Assembly (NCBI GenBank): GCA_026707045.1
Contig: JAPOXO010000072.1
Span: forward strand, 1 to 57,631
Direction: 5' to 3'
Origin: Gammaproteobacteria bacterium
GTDB lineage: Bacteria > Pseudomonadota > Gammaproteobacteria > Pseudomonadales > Azotimanducaceae
DNA: 57,631 nucleotides
The notes under the pieces were generated by a model that made no database searches, was not told the origin of the DNA, and saw nothing but the letters and a program-made list of their open reading frames with translations. The position numbers were made by a program, and so were the translations under genes. This document shows, one piece after another, positions 9,370-17,416 of the stretch (its first letter is position 1; every line of letters begins with the position of its first letter).

Positions 9370-9555
9370 ATGCACGGTGGCCCAATTCTTGCCTACTATG
9401 GAAGTGAAGACGGCTACGTCGGAAAATACTTAGACGAGCAAACGCGAATGCTGTTGCAACACACCAATAGCGGGAATAAAGTCGTTGGATCTCACTTGCG
9501 GATAGCCGTCAACAAGCCTTCAAAACTCTTGATGAAGCTTTACACCCGATGCTAA
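9370..9555 (+). CDS. Possible 61-residue protein, unknown
   Basis: An open frame fills the gap between the AI-2E gene and the rhomboid gene and overlaps the latter by 7 bp. It begins MHGGPILAYYGSEDGYVGKY. No domain, signal peptide or ribosome-binding site is visible. Only its snug position supports it. Confidence 0.25.
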   Translation: MHGGPILAYYGSEDGYVGKYLDEQTRMLLQHTNSGNKVVGSHLRIAVNKPSKLLMKLYTRC

Positions 9556-10280
9556 TCCCTCTATACGACCACAATCCGGTCGACAAAACTCCGATAGTCA
9601 CTTACTCATTGATAGCAATGAATGTTCTAGTTTGGGTAGGACTTCAGGGTGTGGGTATTGATCCGATGTTTGCAAAGTCGATTTGCCAATTCGGACTCGT
9701 AAGCGGAGATCTACTAGGAACAATTCCAGAGGGTACTCGTATACCGCTGACTCCAACACTGGTATGTCAACTGGACGGCTCGCCCGATCCGCACACTTTG
9801 ATCACTTCGATGTTTATGCATGGTGGATGGCTACATCTGATCGGAAACATGTGGTTTCTGTGGATTTTCGGGGACAACGTGGAGAACAGCTTGGGACGGG
9901 TCAAATTCCTGTTGTTCTACCTAGCTTGCGGACTTGCGGCCTCTGTTACCCAAATCGCAACGGATGCTCAGAGCGTGGTTCCAATGGTGGGTGCGTCCGG
10001 CGCCATCGGCGGCATCATGGGCGCATACATAGTTCTGCACCCAAGGACAAGAGTTAAATCCCTACTGTTTTTACTTTTTTTCGTCACAATAATTGAAGTT
10101 CCCGCAGTCCTCATTCTTGGAATCTGGTTCTTGACTCAGCTATTGTCGGGGCTGCCTGAGCTTGGCTCGGTAAACAAAGGAGGCGTGGCTTTCTGGGCAC
10201 ATATCGGAGGCTTCGTAGCGGGCGCGGGACTTGTACTGCTGCTCAAGCCTAGACAGCAATTGCTTAAATTGCGACGTTAG
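9549..10280 (+). CDS. Rhomboid family intramembrane serine protease
   Basis: A 243-residue polytopic protease of the rhomboid family. The catalytic serine lies in GASGAIGG and the catalytic histidine in AHIGGFVAGA. The HGGWLHLIGNMWFLWIFG segment of helix 2 supplies the oxyanion-type residues. Substrates are single-pass membrane proteins and are unknown here. It follows the AI-2E gene in the same direction and converges with the DUF35 gene, with a small hairpin (CTGCGA/TCGCAG near 10283-10302) between them. Confidence 0.93.
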   Translation: MLIPLYDHNPVDKTPIVTYSLIAMNVLVWVGLQGVGIDPMFAKSICQFGLVSGDLLGTIPEGTRIPLTPTLVCQLDGSPDPHTLITSMFMHGGWLHLIGNMWFLWIFGDNVENSLGRVKFLLFYLACGLAASVTQIATDAQSVVPMVGASGAIGGIMGAYIVLHPRTRVKSLLFLLFFVTIIEVPAVLILGIWFLTQLLSGLPELGSVNKGGVAFWAHIGGFVAGAGLVLLLKPRQQLLKLRR

Positions 10281-10293
10281 CAGTCTGCGAGCA

Positions 10294-10716
10294 TCATTCG
10301 CAGGTCTTGTCTGAATTGTTAGTGAACCGCAATAGCGTGACTTCGTTGGACACGTGGTCGAAGTACGGTTCAAGCGGCAGTCCCACCCGGAGCTCTTCGG
10401 GTTCAACGTGAATCAACGTTGAAGTCATGCGAACGCCTTCTTTTAATTCCACGATTGCAAGAAGTTGCGGTACTTCGTCCGCAAAATGGGGAGCCGTAGG
10501 TTGCCTTGCAATGGTGAAGGAGTACAGTGTCGCCTCTCCTGAAACGTCGCGCCACGTAAGCGAAGATTCCAGGCAACGAGGACAATGGTTGCGAGGATAA
10601 AACACCCAGTGCGAACAGCCGTCGCACTGTTGCAGCCGGACAGTCTCGTCCTGAAGTCCTTTCCAAAACGGAGTAGCCGCTGGAGTTTGCAATGGAAGGG
10701 GTTTCTCGAATTCCAT
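10294..10716 (-). CDS. DUF35 OB-fold / zinc-ribbon acyl-CoA-binding protein
   Basis: A 140-residue protein with a rubredoxin-like zinc ribbon (CDGCSHWVFYPRNHCPRC) and a C-terminal OB fold. DUF35 proteins act as CoA-ester-binding partners of thiolase-fold enzymes or of acyl-CoA hydratases, as in the ChsH2-Ltp2 steroid side-chain system. It starts 1 bp after the stop of the thiolase-fold gene, so the two products very likely form one complex. Confidence 0.88.
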   Translation of the reverse strand: MEFEKPLPLQTPAATPFWKGLQDETVRLQQCDGCSHWVFYPRNHCPRCLESSLTWRDVSGEATLYSFTIARQPTAPHFADEVPQLLAIVELKEGVRMTSTLIHVEPEELRVGLPLEPYFDHVSNEVTLLRFTNNSDKTCE

Positions 10717-10717
10717 C

Positions 10718-11917
10718 CTATGATCCCTGCAAAATGAGCGCGGCTTGCTCGCTCATGATTCCGCCCGTTCCGGAGACATACACGTTTCTGCATGATTCAA
10801 CTTGCCGATCACCGGCGCGCCCCATAATCTGGCAAGCTCCTTCTATGACTTGAGTCATGCCGCCGGCAGCTCCAGCCTGGCCCATACCGAGCTGTCCACC
10901 GTGAGTGTTGACGGGAAAGTCCCCTGCGAATCCCAGATCGTGGTCGAGGATGAATTCCATTCCCTCTCCTTTTTCACAGAATCCAGCGTCTTCGATCGTA
11001 AGCAGGACGGTTATCGTGTAGCAGTCATAGATTTCACAGGCATCGATCTCTTTCCGAGAAATGTCCGCCATTTCAAACGCCGTTTGGGATGCCGGACCCA
11101 CGGGAGACCGGCACAAATCTTTGGCGAAGGTTGGAGTCTTCATTGTCAGGTGTTCGCCAAATCCAGTAATCCATACAGGATCGTGTGGACATTGCCTGGC
11201 AATCTCTTTGCTGGCAACGACAACTGCACCTCCTCCTGCGACGGGCATCACAATTTCGAGCATGCGTAGAGGATCGGCGATCATTCGACTTGACAGGACG
11301 TCGTCTGCAGTAACTGGTTTCTGGTAAAAGGCAGCGAGCGGATTCAATGCTGCACTCTCTCGTTGGTGCACTACCAGTTTGGCTAGTGCCTCAGGTTTGT
11401 AGTCGAATTCTGATGCATAACGCTGAGCAATCATTGCGTAGCCGCAATTCTGCGCCAAGTTGCCAAAGGGAATTTCGAATTCTGCTTGAGGAGAACCCCA
11501 TTTGTGACTCGATGACTGAAAGTAGCGACGAGGATCTACTGGTCCTCGATTGGGATTGGAAGGAATGGGTCTGCCGGGAGTTGCACAAATCACGACATCT
11601 GCAATTCCGAGTTCGATTGCCGCCGCGGCGCGCCAAACCATTCCTACTGGGTTCGCGCCGCCAAGATCGACTCGCTCAGCGAAATTCACCGGACGCCCCA
11701 AATACTCGACGATTGTTGCCGGAGTAAACATATCTGCTTCACGAATTTCGCTACAAACGATGCCATTTACTTGATCGATCGAAAGATCCGCGTCTTTCAA
11801 TGCTTGTTTTGTAAGTTCAGCCCATTGGTCGATGGTGAATCGCTTTTCGTCGGTATAGCGTCTAACATGAGGCCACTGTGCATAGCCAACAATGGCGGCG
11901 GTGCCGTTAAGTCCCAT
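10718..11917 (-). CDS. Thiolase-fold protein (SCP2/Ltp2-like), usual Cys missing
   Basis: A 399-residue thiolase-superfamily protein of the lipid-transfer (SCP2/Ltp) branch. At the place where degradative thiolases carry the nucleophilic cysteine, this protein reads VDLGGANPVGM and has none. Paired with a DUF35 protein, it resembles Ltp2, a retro-aldolase that cleaves beta-hydroxyacyl-CoA side chains; tyrosines are present near residue 296 (YDCYT). A C-terminal NTHGGQLGMGQAGAAGG motif is intact. The substrate is unknown: a branched or cyclic acyl-CoA is an inference. It is divergent from sixA. Confidence 0.82.
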   Translation of the reverse strand: MGLNGTAAIVGYAQWPHVRRYTDEKRFTIDQWAELTKQALKDADLSIDQVNGIVCSEIREADMFTPATIVEYLGRPVNFAERVDLGGANPVGMVWRAAAAIELGIADVVICATPGRPIPSNPNRGPVDPRRYFQSSSHKWGSPQAEFEIPFGNLAQNCGYAMIAQRYASEFDYKPEALAKLVVHQRESAALNPLAAFYQKPVTADDVLSSRMIADPLRMLEIVMPVAGGGAVVVASKEIARQCPHDPVWITGFGEHLTMKTPTFAKDLCRSPVGPASQTAFEMADISRKEIDACEIYDCYTITVLLTIEDAGFCEKGEGMEFILDHDLGFAGDFPVNTHGGQLGMGQAGAAGGMTQVIEGACQIMGRAGDRQVESCRNVYVSGTGGIMSEQAALILQGS

Positions 11918-11998
11918 ACAGTTTCTTCAATTGGATAGCCTGCTTAAGGCTACCATTGTCCAAATAACTCATTCAATCAATCCCAACCACTTCATCCA

Positions 11999-12514
11999 TT
12001 GAAAGAATACGAACCGGCTCGAAAACACGAAAAGTACTTGTGGCTTGTGCGGCATGCAAAGTCAGCCCGTCCTTTTGGTGTGGAGGATAGGGAACGTCCT
12101 CTAAATCCGCGAGGATTCCGAGATGGCGGCATTATGGCCAAGCAGCTTGCGAAATTCGAACATCCTCCTGAAACGTTTCTTGTTAGTGACGCCTTGAGAA
12201 CGCGTCAAACGGCAGAATTGATCAACGAATTTCTTCAGGTTGAAATCGAACTGAAGCCAGTCCTGTATTCGGCAGGTTCTTCAGATGTGGAAACTCTGAT
12301 GCAGGGATTGAGCGAGGAACTAACGAGCGTTGCGATTGTGACTCACTTGCCAACCATCGAGAGATGTTTGTGGGCGTGTAAGACACGCAATATGATCGAG
12401 TTTTTTCCCACTTTGGCGATGGCCCGTCTGGAACACATTGGATCTTGGCGCAACTTCAATTTTCGATCGGCTATTGTTCGAAAGTTCGTCGTGCCACGTT
12501 CGTTTCGAAAATAG
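11999..12514 (+). CDS. sixA: Phosphohistidine phosphatase SixA-like
   Basis: Histidine-phosphatase family protein of about 171 residues with the SixA signature LVRHAKSARP (catalytic His in RHAKS), SDALRTRQTAE and a second histidine in VTHLPTIE. SixA removes phosphate from histidine, for example on phosphotransferase-system or phosphorelay proteins. No ATG is available near the start. TTG at 11999 gives a short tail before the motif, and TTG at 12041 (LWLVRHAKS) is an alternative closer to the usual N-terminus. Confidence 0.82.
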   Translation: MKEYEPARKHEKYLWLVRHAKSARPFGVEDRERPLNPRGFRDGGIMAKQLAKFEHPPETFLVSDALRTRQTAELINEFLQVEIELKPVLYSAGSSDVETLMQGLSEELTSVAIVTHLPTIERCLWACKTRNMIEFFPTLAMARLEHIGSWRNFNFRSAIVRKFVVPRSFRK

Positions 12515-12589
12515 CGGCCGACATTCATTGAGTCCGTTGTAATCGTCGGGAATATCATTAACTCACGATGTGTTTCGAGATTCAAATCA

Positions 12590-12745
12590 ATGACAATTCT
12601 CATTTTCTTAGCCCTTCTTGGGGTTCTGTACTTGCTGTATCGAATTCTTGATGAGATGCCCCAAATAGAAGTCACACTTTCAGAACAACAGCGGGACTTG
12701 GCGAAAATTCGTGAGCTTTTGGAATCAAAATCAAAGGAGTCCTGA
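12590..12745 (+). CDS. 51-residue single-pass membrane protein
   Basis: Short ORF between sixA and the PNPOx gene. The N-terminal 17 residues form one hydrophobic helix (MTILIFLALLGVLYLLY), followed by a charged amphipathic tail (SEQQRDLAKIRELLESKSKE) that could form a coiled coil. It has a start, stop and composition typical of real small membrane proteins and lies in the same direction as both neighbours. Family not recognised. Confidence 0.55.
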   Translation: MTILIFLALLGVLYLLYRILDEMPQIEVTLSEQQRDLAKIRELLESKSKES

Positions 12746-12781
12746 CAACATTTCTGAATTTCAAGGAAAATTCAATTGTCG

Positions 12782-13357
12782 ATGACAGCAGACCCGCTAC
12801 GACTTCTACTTGATGACCGCTCCCAAGCTGCTTCGCTACAGGACCCGCTTTGTGATCGATGTTTTTTGGCGACAGTCAACGACCACGGTAATCCCGAGGT
12901 TCGAACTCTTGTAATTCGCGATATTGAAGGTCGCATGGGAGTATTTGTGAACGGTTCCAGCCCGAAGTGCCAACAATTGGAAAACTCCGCAACTGCGACG
13001 GTCATGATGTACTTCGAATCGATAGGTGTTCAATATCGAGTTGAGACCGAGTTAAGCCCAATCGAATCGATGCTTGTGCACGATATGTGGCAAAACCGCC
13101 CCGACGTGTCAAAAAAATTGGACTATCTCTACACAACCTTTCCGCAAAGCTCACCAATGGAGAATAGGGAGCTCTTATTGGCAAGTCTTGAGGAAATGGC
13201 CGTACCTCGGGTCGCGCCAAAGACTGCAAAGGGGTTTTACTTCGAACCAATGACATCCGTCGAACGACTATCGCTCGACCAATCGGATGGACTCCATGTT
13301 AGAACGCTGTTTAAGTACTTAGGAAGTTCCTGGAGCGTGCAGCAGCTCGTCCCGTAG
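12782..13357 (+). CDS. Pyridoxamine 5'-phosphate oxidase family flavoprotein
   Basis: A 191-residue split-barrel FMN-binding protein. The N-terminal half (CFLATVNDHGNPEVRTLVIR) and the segment FVNGSSPKCQQLENSATATV match the PNPOx-like FMN site. Length and C-terminal half differ from a standard PdxH: the YLGSSWSVQQLVP end lacks the usual RLS(D)R..W motif. Calling it a PNPOx-like protein is therefore safer than pdxH. The ATG at 12782 is preferred over the TTG six bases earlier. It converges with metR. Confidence 0.75.
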   Translation: MTADPLRLLLDDRSQAASLQDPLCDRCFLATVNDHGNPEVRTLVIRDIEGRMGVFVNGSSPKCQQLENSATATVMMYFESIGVQYRVETELSPIESMLVHDMWQNRPDVSKKLDYLYTTFPQSSPMENRELLLASLEEMAVPRVAPKTAKGFYFEPMTSVERLSLDQSDGLHVRTLFKYLGSSWSVQQLVP

Positions 13358-13401
13358 CTCCACCCCACTCTCTTTTGTCGAAGTCCTAGCAGGAGGAGCG
13401 G

Positions 13402-14352
13402 TTACTGACTCACGCTTTCGTTCACAGGTCGAATACCCGAAAGCGTTTGAAAGCAAGTTGCTCGAGCAATCTCGAAGAATGATTGAACGTAGCTCAGGTG
13501 TGCTCGGTCCTTGCGAACGGCGGCGTACAAAGTGGACCATACGCCATTCTTCCCAAGCGACTTGGTTGTTAGGTAATTCTTCTCCATGTACTCTTCTAAA
13601 ACCCAGTTCGGGAAGCAAGCCACACCGCGTCCGTTCGCAACTACGTGAATGATCATGGTGGTCAACTCACAGTGTCGAGTGTTTTCCGGTTCTACACCTG
13701 CAGGATCGAGAAAGAACTTGAACACATCCAAACGTTCACGTTCGATTGGATAGGTAACAAGGGTTTCGTCTACAAGGTCTTTTGGCTCGATGTAGCGTCG
13801 TTTGATTTTGGTCAGCGGGTGAGACGTTGCAATCCCAACTCTTGCTTCATAGCGAAACAACGGTTCGTAGACCAGTTCCAAGTTTTCTACAGGGTCTGAA
13901 GTAATGACCAAATCCAGTTCGCCTCGAGTGAGTGCTGGCAGAGGTTGAAAGTGAAACCCACTTGATACATCGAGGTCCACATCGGTCCATTCTTCTCTAT
14001 AGGCCGAAAGGGCAGGTAACAGCCAGTCAAAACAACTGTGACATTCAACGGCCAGATTAAGTCGACCGGTAGCTCCGGTTGCGAGACGAGCAACATCAAT
14101 CATGGCGTTGCGCACAAGAGGCAAAACCTCGTCCGCTAAGTCCAGCAGCCGATTTCCTACATTGGTGAACTGAACAGGTCGACTTCGACGCGACAAAACG
14201 GAACATCCGATTCTGTCTTCGAGGTTTTTAATTTGGTGTGAGAGAGCAGACTGTGTAAGACAGACGCGTTCCGCAGCATCTTGTAGAGTGCCTGTCTCCC
14301 GAAGTGCACGTAGTGTGCGGAGGTGTCTCATTTCAATTTTGTTCGTGAGCAT
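13402..14352 (-). CDS. metR: LysR-type regulator MetR
   Basis: A 316-residue LysR-family activator that matches MetR along its length: N-terminal winged helix (HLRTLRALRETGTLQDAAER, TQSALSHQIKNLEDR), then a co-inducer domain with the characteristic VECHSCFDWLLPAL and ELDLVITSDP segments and LGKNGVWSTLYAAVR near the end. MetR binds homocysteine and activates methionine-synthesis genes. A perfect MetR box lies 25 bp upstream of its start, so it is probably autoregulated. Confidence 0.92.
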   Translation of the reverse strand: MLTNKIEMRHLRTLRALRETGTLQDAAERVCLTQSALSHQIKNLEDRIGCSVLSRRSRPVQFTNVGNRLLDLADEVLPLVRNAMIDVARLATGATGRLNLAVECHSCFDWLLPALSAYREEWTDVDLDVSSGFHFQPLPALTRGELDLVITSDPVENLELVYEPLFRYEARVGIATSHPLTKIKRRYIEPKDLVDETLVTYPIERERLDVFKFFLDPAGVEPENTRHCELTTMIIHVVANGRGVACFPNWVLEEYMEKNYLTTKSLGKNGVWSTLYAAVRKDRAHLSYVQSFFEIARATCFQTLSGIRPVNESVSQ

Positions 14353-14376
14353 AATTCACCTAAATAGTCTCGTCAG

Positions 14377-14389
14377 TGAAATTTATTCA
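14377..14389. promoter_or_regulatory. MetR binding site
   Basis: TGAAATTTATTCA is an exact match to the MetR consensus TGAA-NNTNN-TTCA. It lies 25 bp upstream of the metR start, where autoregulation is expected. Confidence 0.7.
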
Positions 14390-14516
14390 TGCTATTCGTT
14401 GATTGTATGTCAAGTTTCAATCGAAATAGAAAATCGGTGCTATAGCGAGAATATCGGGCGAAGGGCAAGACGCGCGAAGCTAAGGAAATAAGCTAGAAAC
14501 AGAATTGGCTTGTTAT

Positions 14517-14699
14517 TTAGCCCAGCACGAAGACGATGATTGGGAACAACACAACCAACACAACCAGGAAATACACAACGAAATTCAAAATATCGTTCTG
14601 CAGTGAATCCTTGGCAAGTTTGAGCCTGGAACCGATTAGGGCCCACGACGCGCCGCCCAAGATGACCGAACCAACCAACGTCAAGACGAGTGCACCCAT
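14517..14699 (-). CDS. 60-residue two-helix membrane protein
   Basis: Small protein with two hydrophobic helices, about residues 2-22 (ALVLTLVGSVILGGASWALI) and 38-59 (LNFVVYFLVVLVVLFPIIVF), joined by a short charged link RLKLAKDSLQND. It starts with ATG and lies between metR and the carboxyltransferase gene. It probably sits at the end of the acyl-CoA carboxylase transcription unit or on its own promoter. Family not recognised. Confidence 0.6.
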   Translation of the reverse strand: MGALVLTLVGSVILGGASWALIGSRLKLAKDSLQNDILNFVVYFLVVLVVLFPIIVFVLG

Positions 14700-14733
14700 A
14701 GTTACAAATATTCTCTAGTCAGTTTGCTGGTAG

Positions 14734-16296
14734 TCACGGACGCATCCCAAATCTCACAGGACCTGTGAGAGTGTCGAGTTGGGGTTGAATCCACTCAATC
14801 CAATTACAAAGGACAGGACGGGTTTCGCGGGGGTCAATCAATTCGTGGACCGAAAACGACTCCGCTCGCGGAAAGGGAGACCTCGCGTCTCGAAGCCGTT
14901 CTTCGATTTCCGCACGTTTCGCAATGGGATCATCTGCTGACTCGATTTCGCGATGGTAGGCAACGGCTACCCCTCCTTCCAATGGTAACGCACCGGTTTC
15001 GACCGACGGCCAAGCCAACACATAGGCGTTCGGCGCGTAGTGAGCTGCAGTTGCCACGCCAAATCCCTTGTGAATCTGTATCGATGCCCAGGGAATAGTA
15101 GCTTGAGACGCAGCTGCTACCGCGGCCATTCCATAGCGTATGGTTCCTTTCCTTTCGGCTTCGGGTCCAATCATGAATCCGGGTTGGTCGATGAAGTTCA
15201 CAACGGGCACGTGAAACGTGTCGCACATTTCCACGAATCGACGATATTTTTGTGCGGCTTCGGCAGTCATTGCTCCCGCATAGACACGACAGTCATTGGC
15301 CAGCACGCCCACTGGTTGACCAGCCAAGCGAGCGAGACCCACGATCTGACTTGACCCGTAGTCGGCACCCAATTCAAAGAAAGAGTCCTTGTCCATGATC
15401 ATGGCAACCATCTGTCGAGCGTCGAATCCTTCGTTTGAATTTCGCGGAATTATTGATAGCAGCGCTTCTTCCATTCGGCCAGGATCGTCGTTCGATTCAA
15501 TTCGTGGAGTGCGTTCGTAGACGCTGCTCGGCAAATAACTCAGAAATCTTCTGCACTGGGCAAGAGCGGCCACCTCGTCGTCAGCAACATTGTCGACCAA
15601 TCCGCTCTTCGTCTGAATATGTGCTCCTCCAAGTTCGTCCTTGGTAAGCGAGACTCCCAATGCCCTTTCGACTAACTTCGGACCGCCAATCAGAATTTGA
15701 GCCGTATATTTGGTCATTACGGAAAAGTGCGAGGCCGCCATACGACCAGCAGGAAATCCCGCTACAGCTCCTCCTGCCATGGATACGACTGGAACCTCTC
15801 CCAACGCATCGGAAATGATCTTGAATCTAGGTTCACCAAAGACCGATTCCCCTCCGCCTCCGCCTCCTCCTCTGCGTTTTCCGCCACTCCTGACGCTGCC
15901 TCCGCCTCCTTCGAGCATGCGAACCAACGGAATCTTGTATTGAACTGCCAGATGTTCAGCGTAGATGCTCTTTCGCAGACCGGCGGAATTTGGGGAACCG
16001 CCTTTGAGGGTAAAGTCTTCCCCTCCTACGACGACTCGGCGATTGTCAATGCGGCCAAAGCCGAGAACGTAGTTGGCCGGTACAAATCCGAGGAATTTGT
16101 CCTCGTCATCATAGTCTGGGACTGCGGTTGCCAAGCCCTGTTCTTGAAACGAACCAGGGTCTAGAAGTGTGTCTATGCGTTCGCGGATCGTCAGGCGGCC
16201 ACGTGCGTGTTGCTTTGCGACTCCATCTTTGCCACCTTGTTGCTTTGCGAGTTTCCGCCGGCGACGCAGTTCCTCGACTTCAGTCGCCCAACTCAC
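14734..16296 (-). CDS. Acyl-CoA carboxylase, carboxyltransferase (beta) subunit
   Basis: Carboxyltransferase of about 520 residues that moves CO2 from carboxybiotin to an acyl-CoA (acetyl-, propionyl- or a longer/branched acyl-CoA). The N-half carries ARGRLTIRERIDTLLDPGSF and the acyl-CoA oxyanion region; the C-half carries FIDQPGFMIGPEAE, GMAAVAAASQATIPW and a KGFGVATAAHYAPNAYVLAW segment. A glycine/arginine-rich insert (about residues 130-160) is unusual. The GTG start at 16296 is 2 bp after the crotonase stop, with AAGGA in front. A longer frame upstream only runs through the crotonase gene. Confidence 0.9.
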   Translation of the reverse strand: MSWATEVEELRRRRKLAKQQGGKDGVAKQHARGRLTIRERIDTLLDPGSFQEQGLATAVPDYDDEDKFLGFVPANYVLGFGRIDNRRVVVGGEDFTLKGGSPNSAGLRKSIYAEHLAVQYKIPLVRMLEGGGGSVRSGGKRRGGGGGGGESVFGEPRFKIISDALGEVPVVSMAGGAVAGFPAGRMAASHFSVMTKYTAQILIGGPKLVERALGVSLTKDELGGAHIQTKSGLVDNVADDEVAALAQCRRFLSYLPSSVYERTPRIESNDDPGRMEEALLSIIPRNSNEGFDARQMVAMIMDKDSFFELGADYGSSQIVGLARLAGQPVGVLANDCRVYAGAMTAEAAQKYRRFVEMCDTFHVPVVNFIDQPGFMIGPEAERKGTIRYGMAAVAAASQATIPWASIQIHKGFGVATAAHYAPNAYVLAWPSVETGALPLEGGVAVAYHREIESADDPIAKRAEIEERLRDARSPFPRAESFSVHELIDPRETRPVLCNWIEWIQPQLDTLTGPVRFGMRP

Positions 16297-16297
16297 C

Positions 16298-17122
16298 TTA
16301 TGATCCTTGTTCGACGCTTGCGAACCTAGGTGAACGCTGTTCCATGTTTGCCCGGATGGCTTCAACTTGATTAGGCGATCCAATGAGCTTTGACTGAAGC
16401 TTTGCTTCGAGCTTGAGCCCGGTTCGCTCATCGCCGTGCCAAGCCGTTTCCCAGAGGAGCTTGCCCGCTCGAACTGCGTCAGGACTCTTCGACGATATTT
16501 CCTGGGCAAGTTCCATAGCAGATGCAAGTGGATCTTCAACTACGTGCGATATGAGACCAAGCTCCTGTGCTTGAGTTGCCGAAAGAATACGCCCGGTAAA
16601 GGTTAATTCCTTTGCAACATCGATGGATACCAAGTCGCGTAACGTCTGGGTGAGAGACATATCCGGTATTAGACCCCATTTGATTTCCAAAACGGAGATT
16701 TTTGCTTCGGCGGCGGCAAACCGTATGTCGGCAGCAAGGGCGATTTGGCATCCTCCGCCATACGCGACTCCGTGAAGTGCAACGATGACAGGCATGGGGA
16801 GGCGTTTCCAAATGTAAGCAGCGCGTTGGGCCGAGTTTTCGGGTCGTGGATCCTCTGTCGTAATCGAGGGGACGATGCGGTCTGGATTCTTTGGACGATC
16901 CGCCATTCCTCGAAAACTGTTCATATCAAGGCCGGCGCAGAATCCGGGTCCATTTCCTGAAAGAACGACAGCTCGAATGTCGTTGCGATCCATCAGGTTT
17001 TCGCCGGCTTCCACCAGAGAAGTGAACATTTCAGGTGAAAGTGCGTTGTATTTCTCGGGTCGATTGAGACGAACATCGGCAATGTGCTCGTCGACCATTT
17101 CAATAGTGACTAAAGAACTCAT
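16298..17122 (-). CDS. Enoyl-CoA hydratase/isomerase family protein (crotonase)
   Basis: A 274-residue crotonase-fold enzyme. Oxyanion-hole segments are visible as CAGLDMNSFRG and HGVAYGGGCQIALAADIRFA; the acidic residue region is in LEIKWGLIPDMSLTQTLRDL. It could hydrate, isomerise or hydrolyse an acyl-CoA; the exact reaction is not decidable. It is embedded between the biotin-carrier and carboxyltransferase genes with a 2-bp spacing to the latter, so it likely acts on the same acyl-CoA pathway. Confidence 0.88.
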   Translation of the reverse strand: MSSLVTIEMVDEHIADVRLNRPEKYNALSPEMFTSLVEAGENLMDRNDIRAVVLSGNGPGFCAGLDMNSFRGMADRPKNPDRIVPSITTEDPRPENSAQRAAYIWKRLPMPVIVALHGVAYGGGCQIALAADIRFAAAEAKISVLEIKWGLIPDMSLTQTLRDLVSIDVAKELTFTGRILSATQAQELGLISHVVEDPLASAMELAQEISSKSPDAVRAGKLLWETAWHGDERTGLKLEAKLQSKLIGSPNQVEAIRANMEQRSPRFASVEQGS

Positions 17123-17176
17123 GGTCCTCCTTTTGGGTTTGCAATTTGTTTAGCAATTCACGCGCACTCGCGTTGT

Positions 17177-17398
17177 CTAGGGTTCAATGACTGCTATCAC
17201 TTGGTCTTCGTCGATGGAGTCGTCCTTACGAACTAGCAATTCTCTCACGATTCCAGAGACGGGACTCTCCACGGGGATTTCCATCTTCATTGATTCTAGG
17301 ATCATGAGAACATCGCCTTCCGAAACGTTGTCGCCGACATTGGCCTCGATTTTCCAGACTTTGCCAGTGACTTCACTTTCGACGTTTACGGATGCCAT
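17177..17398 (-). CDS. Biotin carboxyl carrier protein, stand-alone domain
   Basis: A 73-residue biotinyl domain with the ESMKMEIPV motif; Lys38 is the biotinylation site. It contains only the swinging domain, without the long N-terminal region of AccB or fusion to the biotin carboxylase. It lies 18 bp downstream of the biotin carboxylase gene and forms with it and the carboxyltransferase a three-subunit acyl-CoA carboxylase. Confidence 0.93.
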   Translation of the reverse strand: MASVNVESEVTGKVWKIEANVGDNVSEGDVLMILESMKMEIPVESPVSGIVRELLVRKDDSIDEDQVIAVIEP

Positions 17399-17416
17399 AG
17401 TTGGTTTGTGGCCTTG

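Noticed and set aside
14734..16539. 601-residue carboxyltransferase with an 81-residue N-terminal extension
   Set aside because: The extension runs antisense-free but entirely inside the crotonase gene in another frame. The GTG at 16296 with an AAGGA box gives the normal family length.
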